64,000 bases of DNA from a bacterium (GTDB lineage: Bacteria > Desulfobacterota > Binatia > DP-6), in NCBI GenBank assembly GCA_026129405.1, contig JAHCID010000011.1, forward strand, positions 70,770-134,769, in the 5' to 3' direction. The notes beneath the pieces are model-generated. The model was not told where the DNA came from. It saw nothing but the letters and a program-made list of their open reading frames with translations, and did not search any database. A program made the position numbers and the translations under genes. The first letter of the stretch is position 1, and each line of letters begins with the position of its first letter. Below are positions 1 to 7,339 of this stretch, one piece after another.

Positions 1-91
1 GGGCGGCGGCGGCGCGGCGCTGGCGCCACGCGAGCACGAGGCCCACGAGCGCGAGCACGCCGCCGACGAGGGCGACGACGGTCTCCGACAT
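1..91 (-). CDS. fliO: FliO, flagellar export protein, N-terminal fragment
   Basis: Partial gene cut by the window edge. Its ATG (89-91) overlaps the TGA stop of fliN. The visible 30 residues start MSETVVALVGGVLALVGLVL and form one hydrophobic membrane span followed by WRQRR, a positive-inside boundary. FliO is a small bitopic protein that helps assemble the flagellar type III export gate (FliP/Q/R) and normally follows fliN. Position and topology fit, but too little is visible for sequence-level proof; any small membrane protein would look the same. Confidence 0.6.
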   Translation of the reverse strand, partial: MSETVVALVGGVLALVGLVLAWRQRRAAAA

Positions 92-396
92 CACTTCAGC
101 CCTTCGAGGCGCTCGCGCGGGCTCACGATGTCCGTCAGGCGCACGCCGAACTTGTCGTTCACGAGCACCGCCTCGCCGCGGGCGATCAGCTTGCCGTTGA
201 CGAGCACGTCGAGCGGCTCGCCCGCGAGCTTCGCCAGCTCGACGACGGCGCCCGGCGTCAGCTGCAGCAGCTCGCGCAGCGGCAGCGTCGTGCGGCCGAT
301 CTCCGCCGTCACCTCGAGCGGGATGTCGAGCAGCAGGTCGAAGTTGCCGGGCGCCTCGCCCCCGCCGATCGCCCCCGCGCCCACGTCCTCCGTCAT
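91..396 (-). CDS. fliN: FliN, flagellar motor switch (C-ring) protein
   Basis: 101 residues, normal for a short FliN. After an acidic/glycine-rich leader the protein is a single SpoA (surface presentation of antigens) domain: DIPLEVTAEIGRTTLPLREL, then LTPGAVVEL, GEPLDVLVNGKLIARGE and a VNDKFGVRLTDIV ending. FliN forms the base of the cytoplasmic C-ring, binds FliM and docks FliH during export. It lies 25 bases after fliM, and its stop overlaps the fliO start, so it is part of the fliL-M-N-O transcription unit. Confidence 0.97.
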   Translation of the reverse strand: MTEDVGAGAIGGGEAPGNFDLLLDIPLEVTAEIGRTTLPLRELLQLTPGAVVELAKLAGEPLDVLVNGKLIARGEAVLVNDKFGVRLTDIVSPRERLEGLK

Positions 397-421
397 GTCC
401 CCTCCGTCCCTCGTCGTCGGC

Positions 422-1405
422 TCAGAGCCGCGCGGTGACCCGCACCGCGTTGTTGCTCGCCGACACCCCCGGCGCGCCGTGGAAGTGCGGCCGCCCGGCG
501 ACGCGCACGAGCACCGGGCCCTCGCGTCCCGTCGGCAGCTGCACGACGTCGCCCACCTTCAGCGCGAGCACCTCGGCCATACGCATCGCCGTCGTCCCCA
601 GCTCGGCGCTGAGCTCCACGGGGGCGTCGCCGAGCACGGCCTGGAGGCGCGCCGCCCAGCTGGTGTCCGCGGCCTCGTCGGCCATGTCCGGATCCTGGAG
701 GCGGGCGAGCGCCTGCCGGATCGGATCGAGCGCGCCGTTCGGAATGCAGAACGCCAGCGTCACGTCGTCGCTGCCTTCGATGACGATCTGGAGCTCGACG
801 TGCAGGACGAGCTCGTGCGGCGCGGCGATGGTCGCGAACAGCGGGTTCGTCTCCGTGCGCAGCAGCGTGCACTCGAGCGGCGCGATCGGCCGCCAGGCCT
901 CGCGCAGGTCGGCGAGGACGCGGCCGCCGAGGCGCGCGAGGACGCGCTGCTCGATCGACGAGAACTCGCGTGCCGCCGGCACCGGGTTGCGCCCGGGGAC
1001 GCCGCCGAAGAGCACCTGCATCACCGACGCGACCAGCGTCGGACGCAGCACCAGCATGCCCTGCCCGCGCAGCGGCGCCAGCTTCCAGAACTGGAGGCCG
1101 ACGGGCTGCTGGAGGCGCTGCATGTAGCCGCCGAACTTGCGCAGCTCCACCGTCCCCACGGTGACGTTCGGCACCTGCCCGAAGAACGGCGCGAGCGAGC
1201 CGCGGAGGTCCCGCACGAGACGTCCGAGCACCACCTCGAGCCCCGGCAGGCGGCCCCGCAGGCTGCGCTCCTGGTTCGTGAGGTCGAGCGTGCGGACGCC
1301 GCCGAGGCCGTCCTCGGCGGTCTCGGGAGCCGCCCCTGCGACGGCGCCGTCGCCGACGGCCTTCAGCAGCGCGTCGACTTCGTCCTGCGAAAGGATGTCG
1401 CTCAC
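422..1405 (-). CDS. fliM: FliM, flagellar motor switch protein
   Basis: 327 residues from a GTG start at 1405, eight bases after the fliL stop. The reading frame stays open further upstream, but only this start gives the classical FliM N-terminus SDILSQDEVDALLKAV, the motif that binds phosphorylated CheY. A central CheC-like domain follows and a C-terminal SpoA domain (VELSAELGTTAMRMAEVLAL, then VGDVVQL) pairs with FliN. Length agrees with the family (about 330). FliM links FliG to FliN in the C-ring and switches rotation direction. Presence of the CheY-binding motif implies a chemotaxis system elsewhere in the genome. Confidence 0.96.
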   Translation of the reverse strand: MSDILSQDEVDALLKAVGDGAVAGAAPETAEDGLGGVRTLDLTNQERSLRGRLPGLEVVLGRLVRDLRGSLAPFFGQVPNVTVGTVELRKFGGYMQRLQQPVGLQFWKLAPLRGQGMLVLRPTLVASVMQVLFGGVPGRNPVPAAREFSSIEQRVLARLGGRVLADLREAWRPIAPLECTLLRTETNPLFATIAAPHELVLHVELQIVIEGSDDVTLAFCIPNGALDPIRQALARLQDPDMADEAADTSWAARLQAVLGDAPVELSAELGTTAMRMAEVLALKVGDVVQLPTGREGPVLVRVAGRPHFHGAPGVSASNNAVRVTARL

Positions 1406-1413
1406 GGAACCCG

Positions 1414-1974
1414 CTACTGGACGATGAACTCGGTGAAGTAGACGGCCTTCACGGCGTCGGTGCGCAGCGCGTGGTTGAGCCGGGTGACGATCTCGTCGCG
1501 CAGCACCGCCTTGCCCTGCGGCGTGCGCACCTCGGCGAAGGTCTTGCTCGAGAAGAGCGTCAGCATGAGGTCGCGCACCTGCGGCAGCCGCTGCGTGAAC
1601 TCGGGCGGCGCCGCCGGCCGGAAGAACTCGACCGACAGCGTCGCCTTCAGGTAGCGGCGCCCGTCCTCGTCGCTCAGGTTGGCGATGAAGGGGTCGAGCG
1701 GCACGAGCGCCCCCATGCCGGCGCCCGCCGCGCCGCTTGCCGCGGCGCCGCCGTGCTCGCCGCCCGCGGCGGCGTTGGCCGGCTCCGCCCCGAGGTCCTT
1801 GGCCTCCGCGTGCTTCGCCTTGGCGCCGAGGAACCCGAGCTTCCACGCGACCCCGCCACCGCCGCCGAGCAGCAGGAGCACCGCGGCGACGAGGACGACC
1901 AGCTTCTTCCTGCCGCCGCCACCCGCCGCTTCGGCGCCGCCGTCGGCGCGCTCCGCGTGTGCCTCCTCCGCCAT
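1414..1974 (-). CDS. fliL: FliL, flagellar basal-body associated protein
   Basis: 186 residues. I choose the ATG at 1974 because a GAGGAGG ribosome-binding site precedes it and the sigma-54 promoter lies just upstream; the in-frame upstream Met has neither. Residues 1-23 are cytoplasmic and acidic, about 24-45 (KKLVVLVAAVLLLLGGGGGV) form the membrane anchor, then an Ala/Gly linker, then the periplasmic FliL fold (PLDPFIANLSDEDGRRYLK, FSSKTFAEVRTPQGKAVL, ending YFTEFIVQ). FliL rings surround the stators and stabilise them. First gene of fliL-M-N-O. Confidence 0.94.
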   Translation of the reverse strand: MAEEAHAERADGGAEAAGGGGRKKLVVLVAAVLLLLGGGGGVAWKLGFLGAKAKHAEAKDLGAEPANAAAGGEHGGAAASGAAGAGMGALVPLDPFIANLSDEDGRRYLKATLSVEFFRPAAPPEFTQRLPQVRDLMLTLFSSKTFAEVRTPQGKAVLRDEIVTRLNHALRTDAVKAVYFTEFIVQ

Positions 1975-2014
1975 CGCCCCTCCTCGCAGCCCGGACGGGC
2001 CGCCGGAGGGCTCC

Positions 2015-2030
2015 AGCAACGGCGGTGCCA
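2015..2030 (-). promoter_or_regulatory. Sigma-54 promoter of fliL-M-N-O
   Basis: On the minus strand the sequence reads TGGCACCGCCGTTGCT, a full match to the -24/-12 consensus (GG and GC separated by ten bases). The predicted transcription start is near 2004, giving a leader of about 30 bases before fliL. Confidence 0.85.
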
Positions 2031-2072
2031 AGCAGGGACGGCCATCCGTGCCGGGTGGGGCACGGCGCGCGC

Positions 2073-2086
2073 GTCAAGAAACCGAC
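2073..2086. promoter_or_regulatory. Candidate FleQ/FlgR-type enhancer box upstream of fliL
   Basis: GTCAAGAAACCGAC is an imperfect 14-base inverted repeat (GTCA-N6-CGAC), one half-site mismatch from GTCA-N6-TGAC. Its centre is about 75 bases upstream of the predicted fliL start. It resembles the Pseudomonas FleQ box and matches similar sites near other sigma-54 promoters in this window. Confidence 0.45.
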
Positions 2087-2132
2087 CTGCCGCCCGGCCT
2101 CGGGCCGGATCCCTGACCGGGGCGGGCGGCAG
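2087..2132 (-). terminator. Possible terminator downstream of flgE
   Basis: The arms CTGCCGCCCG (2087-2096) and CGGGCGGCAG (2123-2132) are perfect 10-base complements. In the flgE direction the stem is followed by GTCGGTTTCTTG, only a weak U-tract. The loop is long (26 bases) and partly self-complementary. Location, 22 bases after the flgE stop, fits an operon end. Confidence 0.4.
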
Positions 2133-2153
2133 ATTCGGCCGATGCGGCAGGGT

Positions 2154-3401
2154 CTACCGGACGATGTTGATGAGGTCGCCGAGCAGCTGATCGCTCGCCG
2201 TGATGACGCGCGCGTTCGCCTGGAAGGCGCGCTGCGTGCTGATCAGGTCGATGAACTCCTGCGCGATCTGCACGTTCGACTGCTCCAGCGCCGACGCCAG
2301 CACCGAGCCGTTGCCCTGCGACTGGGCGGTGGCCACCGCGGGCGGGCCCGAGTCGATCGAGGCGCGGAAGAGCTGGTTGCCGGCGGGGATCAGACCCTCG
2401 GGATTGCGGAAGGAGGCGACCGCCAGCTGGAAGAGCGGGCGCGTCTGACCGTTGTCGAAGGTGGCCGACAGGACGCCGACGGAGTTCACGGTCAGGCTGA
2501 CGAGGCCGCCGGCGCCGAAGCCGTCCTGGCGGACGGCGTTCAGGCCCGAGGGACCGGCGACCTGGGTGAAGTCGTCGAGATCCACCGCGATCGACTGCGC
2601 CGCCGCGCCGGAGAAGGTCACGTTGCCCGTGAGGCTGCCCGTCGTGTTGACGGTGCCGTCGGTGTTGAAGGTGATCGTGCCGCCGGCGCCGTTGATCAAC
2701 TGGATGTTGCCGGCGGTGCCGCCGGTGTCGCCGGCGTCGACGGCCAGGTTCACCTGCCACGAGTTCGCGCCGGTCTTGGTGAAGAAGACGGTCATGTCGT
2801 GCGGGCTGCCGAGCGAGTCGAACACCTGGATCGACGTCGAGTAGCTGCTGGTGTTGAACGCCGTCGTGAAGCTCGTGCCGTCGAACGTGCTCGCGCTCGT
2901 CGTCGAGTCGAGATTGCCGCTCAGGTTCACGAGCGACGTCGGGTTCGCCTGCGACTGCAGGCCCGAGACGTTGACGTCCTGGAGGCCGCCGATCGGGCGC
3001 CCGGTGGCGTCGACCGGCGTACCCTGGAGCACGTGCCCGAGGCTGTTCGTGATCGTGCCGTCGGCGTTCTTCTGGAAGTTGCCGGCGCGGGTGAAGATCT
3101 GCGCCTGTCCCTCACGCAGGACGAAGAAGCCCTGGCCCTCGATCGCCAGGTCGAGCGAGCGCCCGGTCGCCTCGATCGCGCCCTGCTCGAAGAGCGTGCG
3201 CACCGCGCCGATGCGCGCGCCGAGGCCGATCTTGCCGACCTGCCCGCCGGCCTCCGCCGAGATCAGATCCGCGAACTCGGTCCGGCTGCCCTTGAAGCCC
3301 ACCGTGCCCACGTTCGCGATGTTGTTGCCGATCACGGACAGCGCCGCGCCGTTCACGATCAGGCCCGAGCGGCCGCTCGAGAGTGCTCCGAAAATCGCCA
3401 T
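2154..3401 (-). CDS. flgE: FlgE, flagellar hook protein
   Basis: 415 residues with rod/hook family signatures: N-terminal LSVIGNNIANVGTVGFKGSR (residues about 21-40), central variable hook domains, and C-terminal EQSNVQIAQEFIDLISTQRA followed by a FQANARVITASDQLLGDLI tail. The pattern AIEGQGFFVL and FTRAGNFQKNADG is typical of FlgE/FlgF/FlgG; length and position after flgD identify FlgE. It polymerises into the universal joint outside the outer membrane. It is the last gene of fliK-flgD-flgE, 18 bases after flgD, with a hairpin downstream. Confidence 0.95.
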   Translation of the reverse strand: MAIFGALSSGRSGLIVNGAALSVIGNNIANVGTVGFKGSRTEFADLISAEAGGQVGKIGLGARIGAVRTLFEQGAIEATGRSLDLAIEGQGFFVLREGQAQIFTRAGNFQKNADGTITNSLGHVLQGTPVDATGRPIGGLQDVNVSGLQSQANPTSLVNLSGNLDSTTSASTFDGTSFTTAFNTSSYSTSIQVFDSLGSPHDMTVFFTKTGANSWQVNLAVDAGDTGGTAGNIQLINGAGGTITFNTDGTVNTTGSLTGNVTFSGAAAQSIAVDLDDFTQVAGPSGLNAVRQDGFGAGGLVSLTVNSVGVLSATFDNGQTRPLFQLAVASFRNPEGLIPAGNQLFRASIDSGPPAVATAQSQGNGSVLASALEQSNVQIAQEFIDLISTQRAFQANARVITASDQLLGDLINIVR

Positions 3402-3419
3402 CGTTCCTCCGTCGTTTCG

Positions 3420-4103
3420 TCAGGCGTCGTCGTTCGCCGGCGACCGCACCTTGGTCACTGCGTCGTAGGGGATCGACTGCCCGGCGATGGTGAGGGTCGG
3501 TGGGTTGGACGAGAGGTCGACGCCCTCGACCGCGCCGCGCGCCAGCGTGATCACGCCGAGCGGCTCGTCGCCCTTCTTGATCTGCGCGGCCACGTCGACC
3601 GTGTACTTGCCGTTCGGCAGCGCCGCGCCGTTCGTGGCCTTGCCGTCCCAGGTGAAGGTGTACGACCCCGCGGCCTTCGCGCCGAGGTCGATGACGCGCA
3701 CGATCGTGCCCTGCGCGTTGCGGATCGTCGCCGCCATGGCCGCGACGTCCCTGCCGATCGTGTAGTGGAGGTCGGTCGCCTTGCCGTCGCTCAGCTGGAC
3801 CTGATCGCCCTCGAACTCCACGTCCTTGCCGAGCATCGACAGCATCGCCGCGGTGACCTGCTTCTGCGTGGTGTCGGCGAGCCCGGTGAGCTTGTCGTTC
3901 ACCGCCGTCAGCTGCTCCACGGTCGAGAACTGCGCCAGCTGCGCGGTGAGCTCGTTGGGCTCCATCGGCGCGAGCGGGTCCTGGTTCTTCAGCTGTTCGA
4001 TGAACAGCAGGAGGAACTCCTGCTTGTCGACGACCTGGTTGGCGGGCAGGTAGCCGGCCTGGGTGGCCGCGCTGCTGCCGGCTGCGCCGAGGGGATCCGT
4101 CAT
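3420..4103 (-). CDS. flgD: FlgD, hook-capping (scaffold) protein
   Basis: 227 residues. The N-terminal block VVDKQEFLLLFIEQLKNQDP then LAPMEPNELTAQLAQFSTVEQL is diagnostic for FlgD. The C-terminal half has the FlgD Ig-like/TUDOR region, including YTFTWDGKATNGAALPNGKY. FlgD caps the growing hook so FlgE can assemble and is discarded afterwards. Its start overlaps the end of fliK by four bases (ATGA), indicating translational coupling. Confidence 0.95.
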   Translation of the reverse strand: MTDPLGAAGSSAATQAGYLPANQVVDKQEFLLLFIEQLKNQDPLAPMEPNELTAQLAQFSTVEQLTAVNDKLTGLADTTQKQVTAAMLSMLGKDVEFEGDQVQLSDGKATDLHYTIGRDVAAMAATIRNAQGTIVRVIDLGAKAAGSYTFTWDGKATNGAALPNGKYTVDVAAQIKKGDEPLGVITLARGAVEGVDLSSNPPTLTIAGQSIPYDAVTKVRSPANDDA

Positions 4104-5563
4104 GCGCGAAGGCTCAGGGCTCCGGTCGGCGGAACCACGGGTTCGGGCGCGACGAGCGGACTCGTCGCGGCGGTGGTGGGTCGGGCGGCGGCGGGCGCCG
4201 GCGGCGCGGGACGCGCGTCGGCCTGCCCCTGGCCGGGCTGGTTGCCGTGTCCCTGTCCGAGATCGACGGTGAAGCCCTCGAGCCGCAGGTTCTGGCGGCC
4301 GAGCGCGGCTTCGAGCTGCGGCCGCTGCGCCACCAGCGCGTCGCGCGCGGGGTCGCCGTTGGTCCGCAGCGTGGCGTGCACGGCGTCCTGCTGCACGCGC
4401 ACGTGCAGCTCGACGCGACCGAGGGCGTCGTGGTTCACCTCGAGCCGCATCTCGCCGCCGTCGGACACGCGCACGCGGCCCAGCTCGGCCAGACGCACGA
4501 GCTGCTCGACGTCGCGCGGCGGCGCCGGCGGCGCCGCGCCGCGCGCCGTCGCGTGGGTCGCGCTCGTCTCACGCGGCGGCGGCGGCGCCGCGTCGTGGCG
4601 CGCGGCGGCGGGCCGTGGCTCATCGGCGGGGCGTCCGGCGCGAGCGGCGCGGCGTCGTGCCGCGGGCCGGCGTCGCCGCCGCCCGCGTCGGCGGTGTCCG
4701 TATCCGCACCGGCGTCGCCCGACGCGGCGCCGCTCGAGGCGCGCGAGCGCGACCTCGGGCGCCGTGGCCGCACGGGCCGGCGCCGGTGGGTTCGGCTCCA
4801 GCGGCGCGCCTCGGCCTCTGCGGGGGTCGCGGGCGCCGCCGCCGGCGCCGTCGCGGCGAGGCGCGGCGGCGGCCGGCGGCGGCGGAACGACACCCGACGG
4901 CTTCGCCGCCGCCTCGCGCGGCGCGAGCGCGATCCGCGGCGCCGGCGCGGCCGGCGGCGGGACCGGCGGCGTCCGGCGCCGGCGTGGCGGCAGCGTCCGG
5001 CGCGCTCGCCGCGGGCGCCGCAGGCGGCGGCGGCGGATCGCACGCGGCGGCGGTGCTGCGCCGCCGTCCGCGGGCAGGTCCGACGCCGGCATGCCGGGGG
5101 CCGTGGCCTCCGTCTCGGGCGCCGCCGTTGCGGTCGTGTCGTGCGGCGGCGGTGCGCCCGGCGGCAGCGGCGCCGCGGCGCCGGGCGCCGCCAGCGCCGC
5201 CGGCGTCGGCGGCACCGGACGACGGCGGCCGGCCCGCCCGCCGCGGCCGCGTGCTCTCCGCCGCGGCAGCAGGGCACTCGCGACGGCGGGCACCGCCGAC
5301 GCCGCCGCGACCAGCACCTCCGCCGCCAGCGCGGTCGCGGGATCGCGCTCCGCCTCGGGACGTCCCTCGTCGCCGCCGGCGGCCGCCTGGGCCGCGCCGC
5401 CGTCCGGCGCCGGACCGCCGCCAGCGCCGCCGCCGACGAGCAGCGCGAGCAGCGCCCCGAAGTCGACGCCGCCGAGCAGCGCCGTCACGCCGCTCGCGAC
5501 CCCCGAGGCGACGGAGGCGGGGCTGGACGCGGCAGGAGCGGCGGACACGGGCACGACGGACAT
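4100..5563 (-). CDS. fliK: FliK, flagellar hook-length control protein
   Basis: 487 residues from the ATG at 5563. The Ala/Pro/Arg-rich low-complexity N-terminal two thirds is the molecular-ruler region; the conserved C-terminal domain (about residues 380-465) has LRLEVNHDALGRVELHV-like strands, VHATLRTNGDPARDALVAQR and LEAALGRQNLRLEGFTVDLG. FliK switches export specificity from hook to filament. An in-frame ATG at 5608 is rejected because the sigma-54 promoter (5577-5592) lies between the two starts. The leader from 5563 would be only about three bases and no ribosome-binding site is visible; a GTG at 5488 is a possible alternative. The exact N-terminus is therefore uncertain. Confidence 0.85.
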   Translation of the reverse strand: MSVVPVSAAPAASSPASVASGVASGVTALLGGVDFGALLALLVGGGAGGGPAPDGGAAQAAAGGDEGRPEAERDPATALAAEVLVAAASAVPAVASALLPRRRARGRGGRAGRRRPVPPTPAALAAPGAAAPLPPGAPPPHDTTATAAPETEATAPGMPASDLPADGGAAPPPRAIRRRRLRRPRRARRTLPPRRRRTPPVPPPAAPAPRIALAPREAAAKPSGVVPPPPAAAAPRRDGAGGGARDPRRGRGAPLEPNPPAPARAATAPEVALARLERRRVGRRRCGYGHRRRGRRRRRPAARRRAARAGRPADEPRPAAARHDAAPPPPRETSATHATARGAAPPAPPRDVEQLVRLAELGRVRVSDGGEMRLEVNHDALGRVELHVRVQQDAVHATLRTNGDPARDALVAQRPQLEAALGRQNLRLEGFTVDLGQGHGNQPGQGQADARPAPPAPAAARPTTAATSPLVAPEPVVPPTGALSLRA

Positions 5564-5576
5564 CGCGGGGCGGAAG

Positions 5577-5592
5577 AGCAACCGCGATGCCA
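5577..5592 (-). promoter_or_regulatory. Sigma-54 promoter of fliK-flgD-flgE
   Basis: Minus-strand TGGCATCGCGGTTGCT matches the -24/-12 consensus with one deviation (T for C at the end of the -24 block). Predicted start near 5566. No GTCA-N6-TGAC box was found within about 120 bases upstream, unlike the other sigma-54 promoters here. Confidence 0.75.
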
Positions 5593-5644
5593 CCGCGTCG
5601 CCCAGCATCCACGGGCGTCACGGCCGCGCCCCGCCCGGCACCAT

Positions 5645-6426
5645 CTACCCGGGGGGTACGAACGAGCCGGTCGAAGCTGCCCGGTGCGCGGCGCGCACGG
5701 CCGCGAGCACCCGCTGCGGGTCGGAGCGACGCATGTAGTCGGTGGCCTGGTCGATCCAGCGCACGATGCCGGCGGCGTCGACGAGGATCGTCGTGGGGAT
5801 CGGCAGCGGAATGACGATCCCGGGGCGAGGCGCGAAGTTGCGCGGGTTGCGCAGGCCGAAGCGGTCCGTGATGGCGAGGTCCGGGTCGGGCAGCATGGTC
5901 GCGCGCAGCCCGTGCTTCGCGCGCCCCACGCGGATCTCGGCCGCGTCGTCGGCGCACACGGCCACGATCGCGACCCCCTGCGCGTCGAGCGCCGGCCGCA
6001 GCTCCGCCTCCCAGCGCCGCAGCTCCGCCGTGCAGTACGGGCACCAGTGCCCGCGGAAGAACTTCAGCAGGACGGGACGGCCGCGCAGCGCCGCCAGGGC
6101 GAACGGGCGCCCCGTGTCGTCGGTCGCCACCAGATCGAGGACGGGCGCGCCGACGGCCACCGCCGACGACGTGCGGCGCTGCCCGCTGGCCGCGAAGAGC
6201 GCGAGGAAGGCGAGCCCCACGACCAGCGCCAGCGCCGCCCGACGCCGCCGGCGACGCCGGGCCCGCGCGCCACGGCCGCGGCCCCGAGCAGCACCGCCGC
6301 CACGCTCGCGGCGACGTACGCCGTCGCGTTCGCGGGCAGCCGCACCGCCTGCATCCGCTGCCACCAGCGCGCCCCGGCGCCGAGGATGAGCGCCCCTGCC
6401 GCCATGCCGAGCACTGCTCCGTCCAT
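5645..6426 (-). CDS. Membrane-anchored peroxiredoxin/thioredoxin-fold protein, one frameshift
   Basis: Reconstructed across a -1 type frameshift near 6240. The N-terminal part begins MDGAVLGMAAGALILGAGA and has hydrophobic spans (about residues 5-20 and 35-55); after the shift a further span (AALALVVGLAFLALFAAS) precedes an AhpC/TSA-like domain with FFRGHWCPYC, the two-cysteine motif of the peroxiredoxin-like 2 family. A resolving VCADDAAEIR region and PIPTTILVDAAGIVRWIDQA follow. It probably reduces peroxides or thiols at the membrane. It is divergent from the TetR gene, which may control it. If the frameshift is real, only the soluble domain could be made, from an internal start. Confidence 0.7.
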
Positions 6427-6454
6427 GCCTGCCTCCTGTGCGCCGCCGCCGTCG

Positions 6455-6484
6455 TTGACGGCGCGTTTGGGTACGGTGTACGTA
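6455..6484 (+). promoter_or_regulatory. Putative -35/-10 promoter with overlapping TetR operator
   Basis: TTGACG (6455-6460) is followed 18 bases later by TACGTA (6479-6484). The latter is one arm of an inverted repeat TACG-GTGTA-CGTA (6472-6484), a plausible TetR-family operator lying over the -10 element between the divergent peroxiredoxin and tetR genes. Assignment is by position and symmetry only. Confidence 0.35.
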
Positions 6485-6527
6485 AAAGCCAGCGCCGCTC
6501 GGATGGGTCAAGGCGCCGGCACCGAGG

Positions 6528-7163
6528 ATGGGACGCCCTGCGAAGTTCTCGCGCGATCGGCTTCAGGCCGCGGCCCTGCGGCTGGTCGACCGCGACGGCG
6601 TCGCCGGCCTGTCGATGCGCACGCTCGCGCGCGAGCTCGGGACCGGCCCGATGACGCTCTACAACCACGTCGCCGATCGAGCCGATCTCGAGGTGCTCGT
6701 CGTCGAGGCGGTGCTCGCCGAGGTGAGGTGGGCGCGACGGCGGCACGCCGACTGGCGCGCGGACGCACGCAGCGTCGCCACCGCGATGTGGCGCGCGGTG
6801 CGCCGGCACCCGAACGCCATCCCGCTGGTGCTCGTCCGCCGCAGCCGGGCGGCGGCGCTGCTCGCCCCGTCCGAAGCGCTGCTCGCGGCGCTCGCCGGCG
6901 GCGGGCTGCGCGGCGCCGCCCTCCTCGTGGCGTTTCGCGCCGTCACCGCCTTCGTGATGGGCTTCGCGCAGGCGGAGCTGGCCGGCCCCCTCGCCACCGC
7001 CGCCGACGAGCCGGCCGCGGCGACGATCGCGCGCTTCCGGGCCCTCCCCCGAGCGCGCTATCCGCAGCTCGTCGAGATCGCCGGCGCCGCGGCGCGCAGC
7101 ACGGCGGCGCGCGAGTTCCGGCAGGGGCTCGACGCGCTGCTGCGCGGTCTCGTCCCCGAGTGA
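6528..7163 (+). CDS. TetR-family transcriptional regulator
   Basis: 211 residues. The N-terminal 50 residues are a TetR helix-turn-helix: RLQAAALRLVDRDGVAGLSM, then RTLARELGTGPMTLYNHVAD, where MTLYNHVADRADL is the recognition helix region typical of the TetR_C subgroup. The C-terminal ligand domain is Ala/Leu-rich and has no recognisable ligand motif. It is transcribed divergently from the peroxiredoxin-like gene with a 101-base gap containing a candidate operator, so it probably represses that gene and itself. Confidence 0.88.
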   Translation: MGRPAKFSRDRLQAAALRLVDRDGVAGLSMRTLARELGTGPMTLYNHVADRADLEVLVVEAVLAEVRWARRRHADWRADARSVATAMWRAVRRHPNAIPLVLVRRSRAAALLAPSEALLAALAGGGLRGAALLVAFRAVTAFVMGFAQAELAGPLATAADEPAAATIARFRALPRARYPQLVEIAGAAARSTAAREFRQGLDALLRGLVPE

Positions 7164-7238
7164 TCCCGCCGCGCGTGGCGCGCGGTGGCAAGCGGCGAAC
7201 GCGGCGACGCGGCACAGTGGCGGTGTGAGACCGCCCCG

Positions 7239-7333
7239 ATCGTCCGGGTGGCGCACCGTCTCTCCCGCCCGTTCCGCGTCACCGACGGCAAGCGCTTCCG
7301 GCTGAAGGACGTCGACCGCCGACGCCCGAGGAG
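7239..7333 (+). pseudogene. Possible remnant of a polyphosphate kinase 2 N-terminus
   Basis: Translation of 7239-7316 gives a run containing LSRPFRVTDGKRFRLKDVD, which strongly recalls the start of PPK2-family kinases (pattern FRVxxGxxFRLKDxDPADTGG). Just after it, reading in a shifted frame gives ADARG, close to the expected ADTGG. The similarity then stops and the ribosome-binding site and start of the next gene follow. No PPK2 catalytic core is present. I infer a truncated relic; chance resemblance is possible. Confidence 0.35.
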
Positions 7334-7339
7334 ACCGCC

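Noticed and set aside
1737-5738. Plus-strand open frame of over 1,300 codons opposite fliL, flgE, flgD and fliK
   Set aside because: Arg/Ala-rich translation without domains; a GC-rich mirror of well-identified minus-strand genes.
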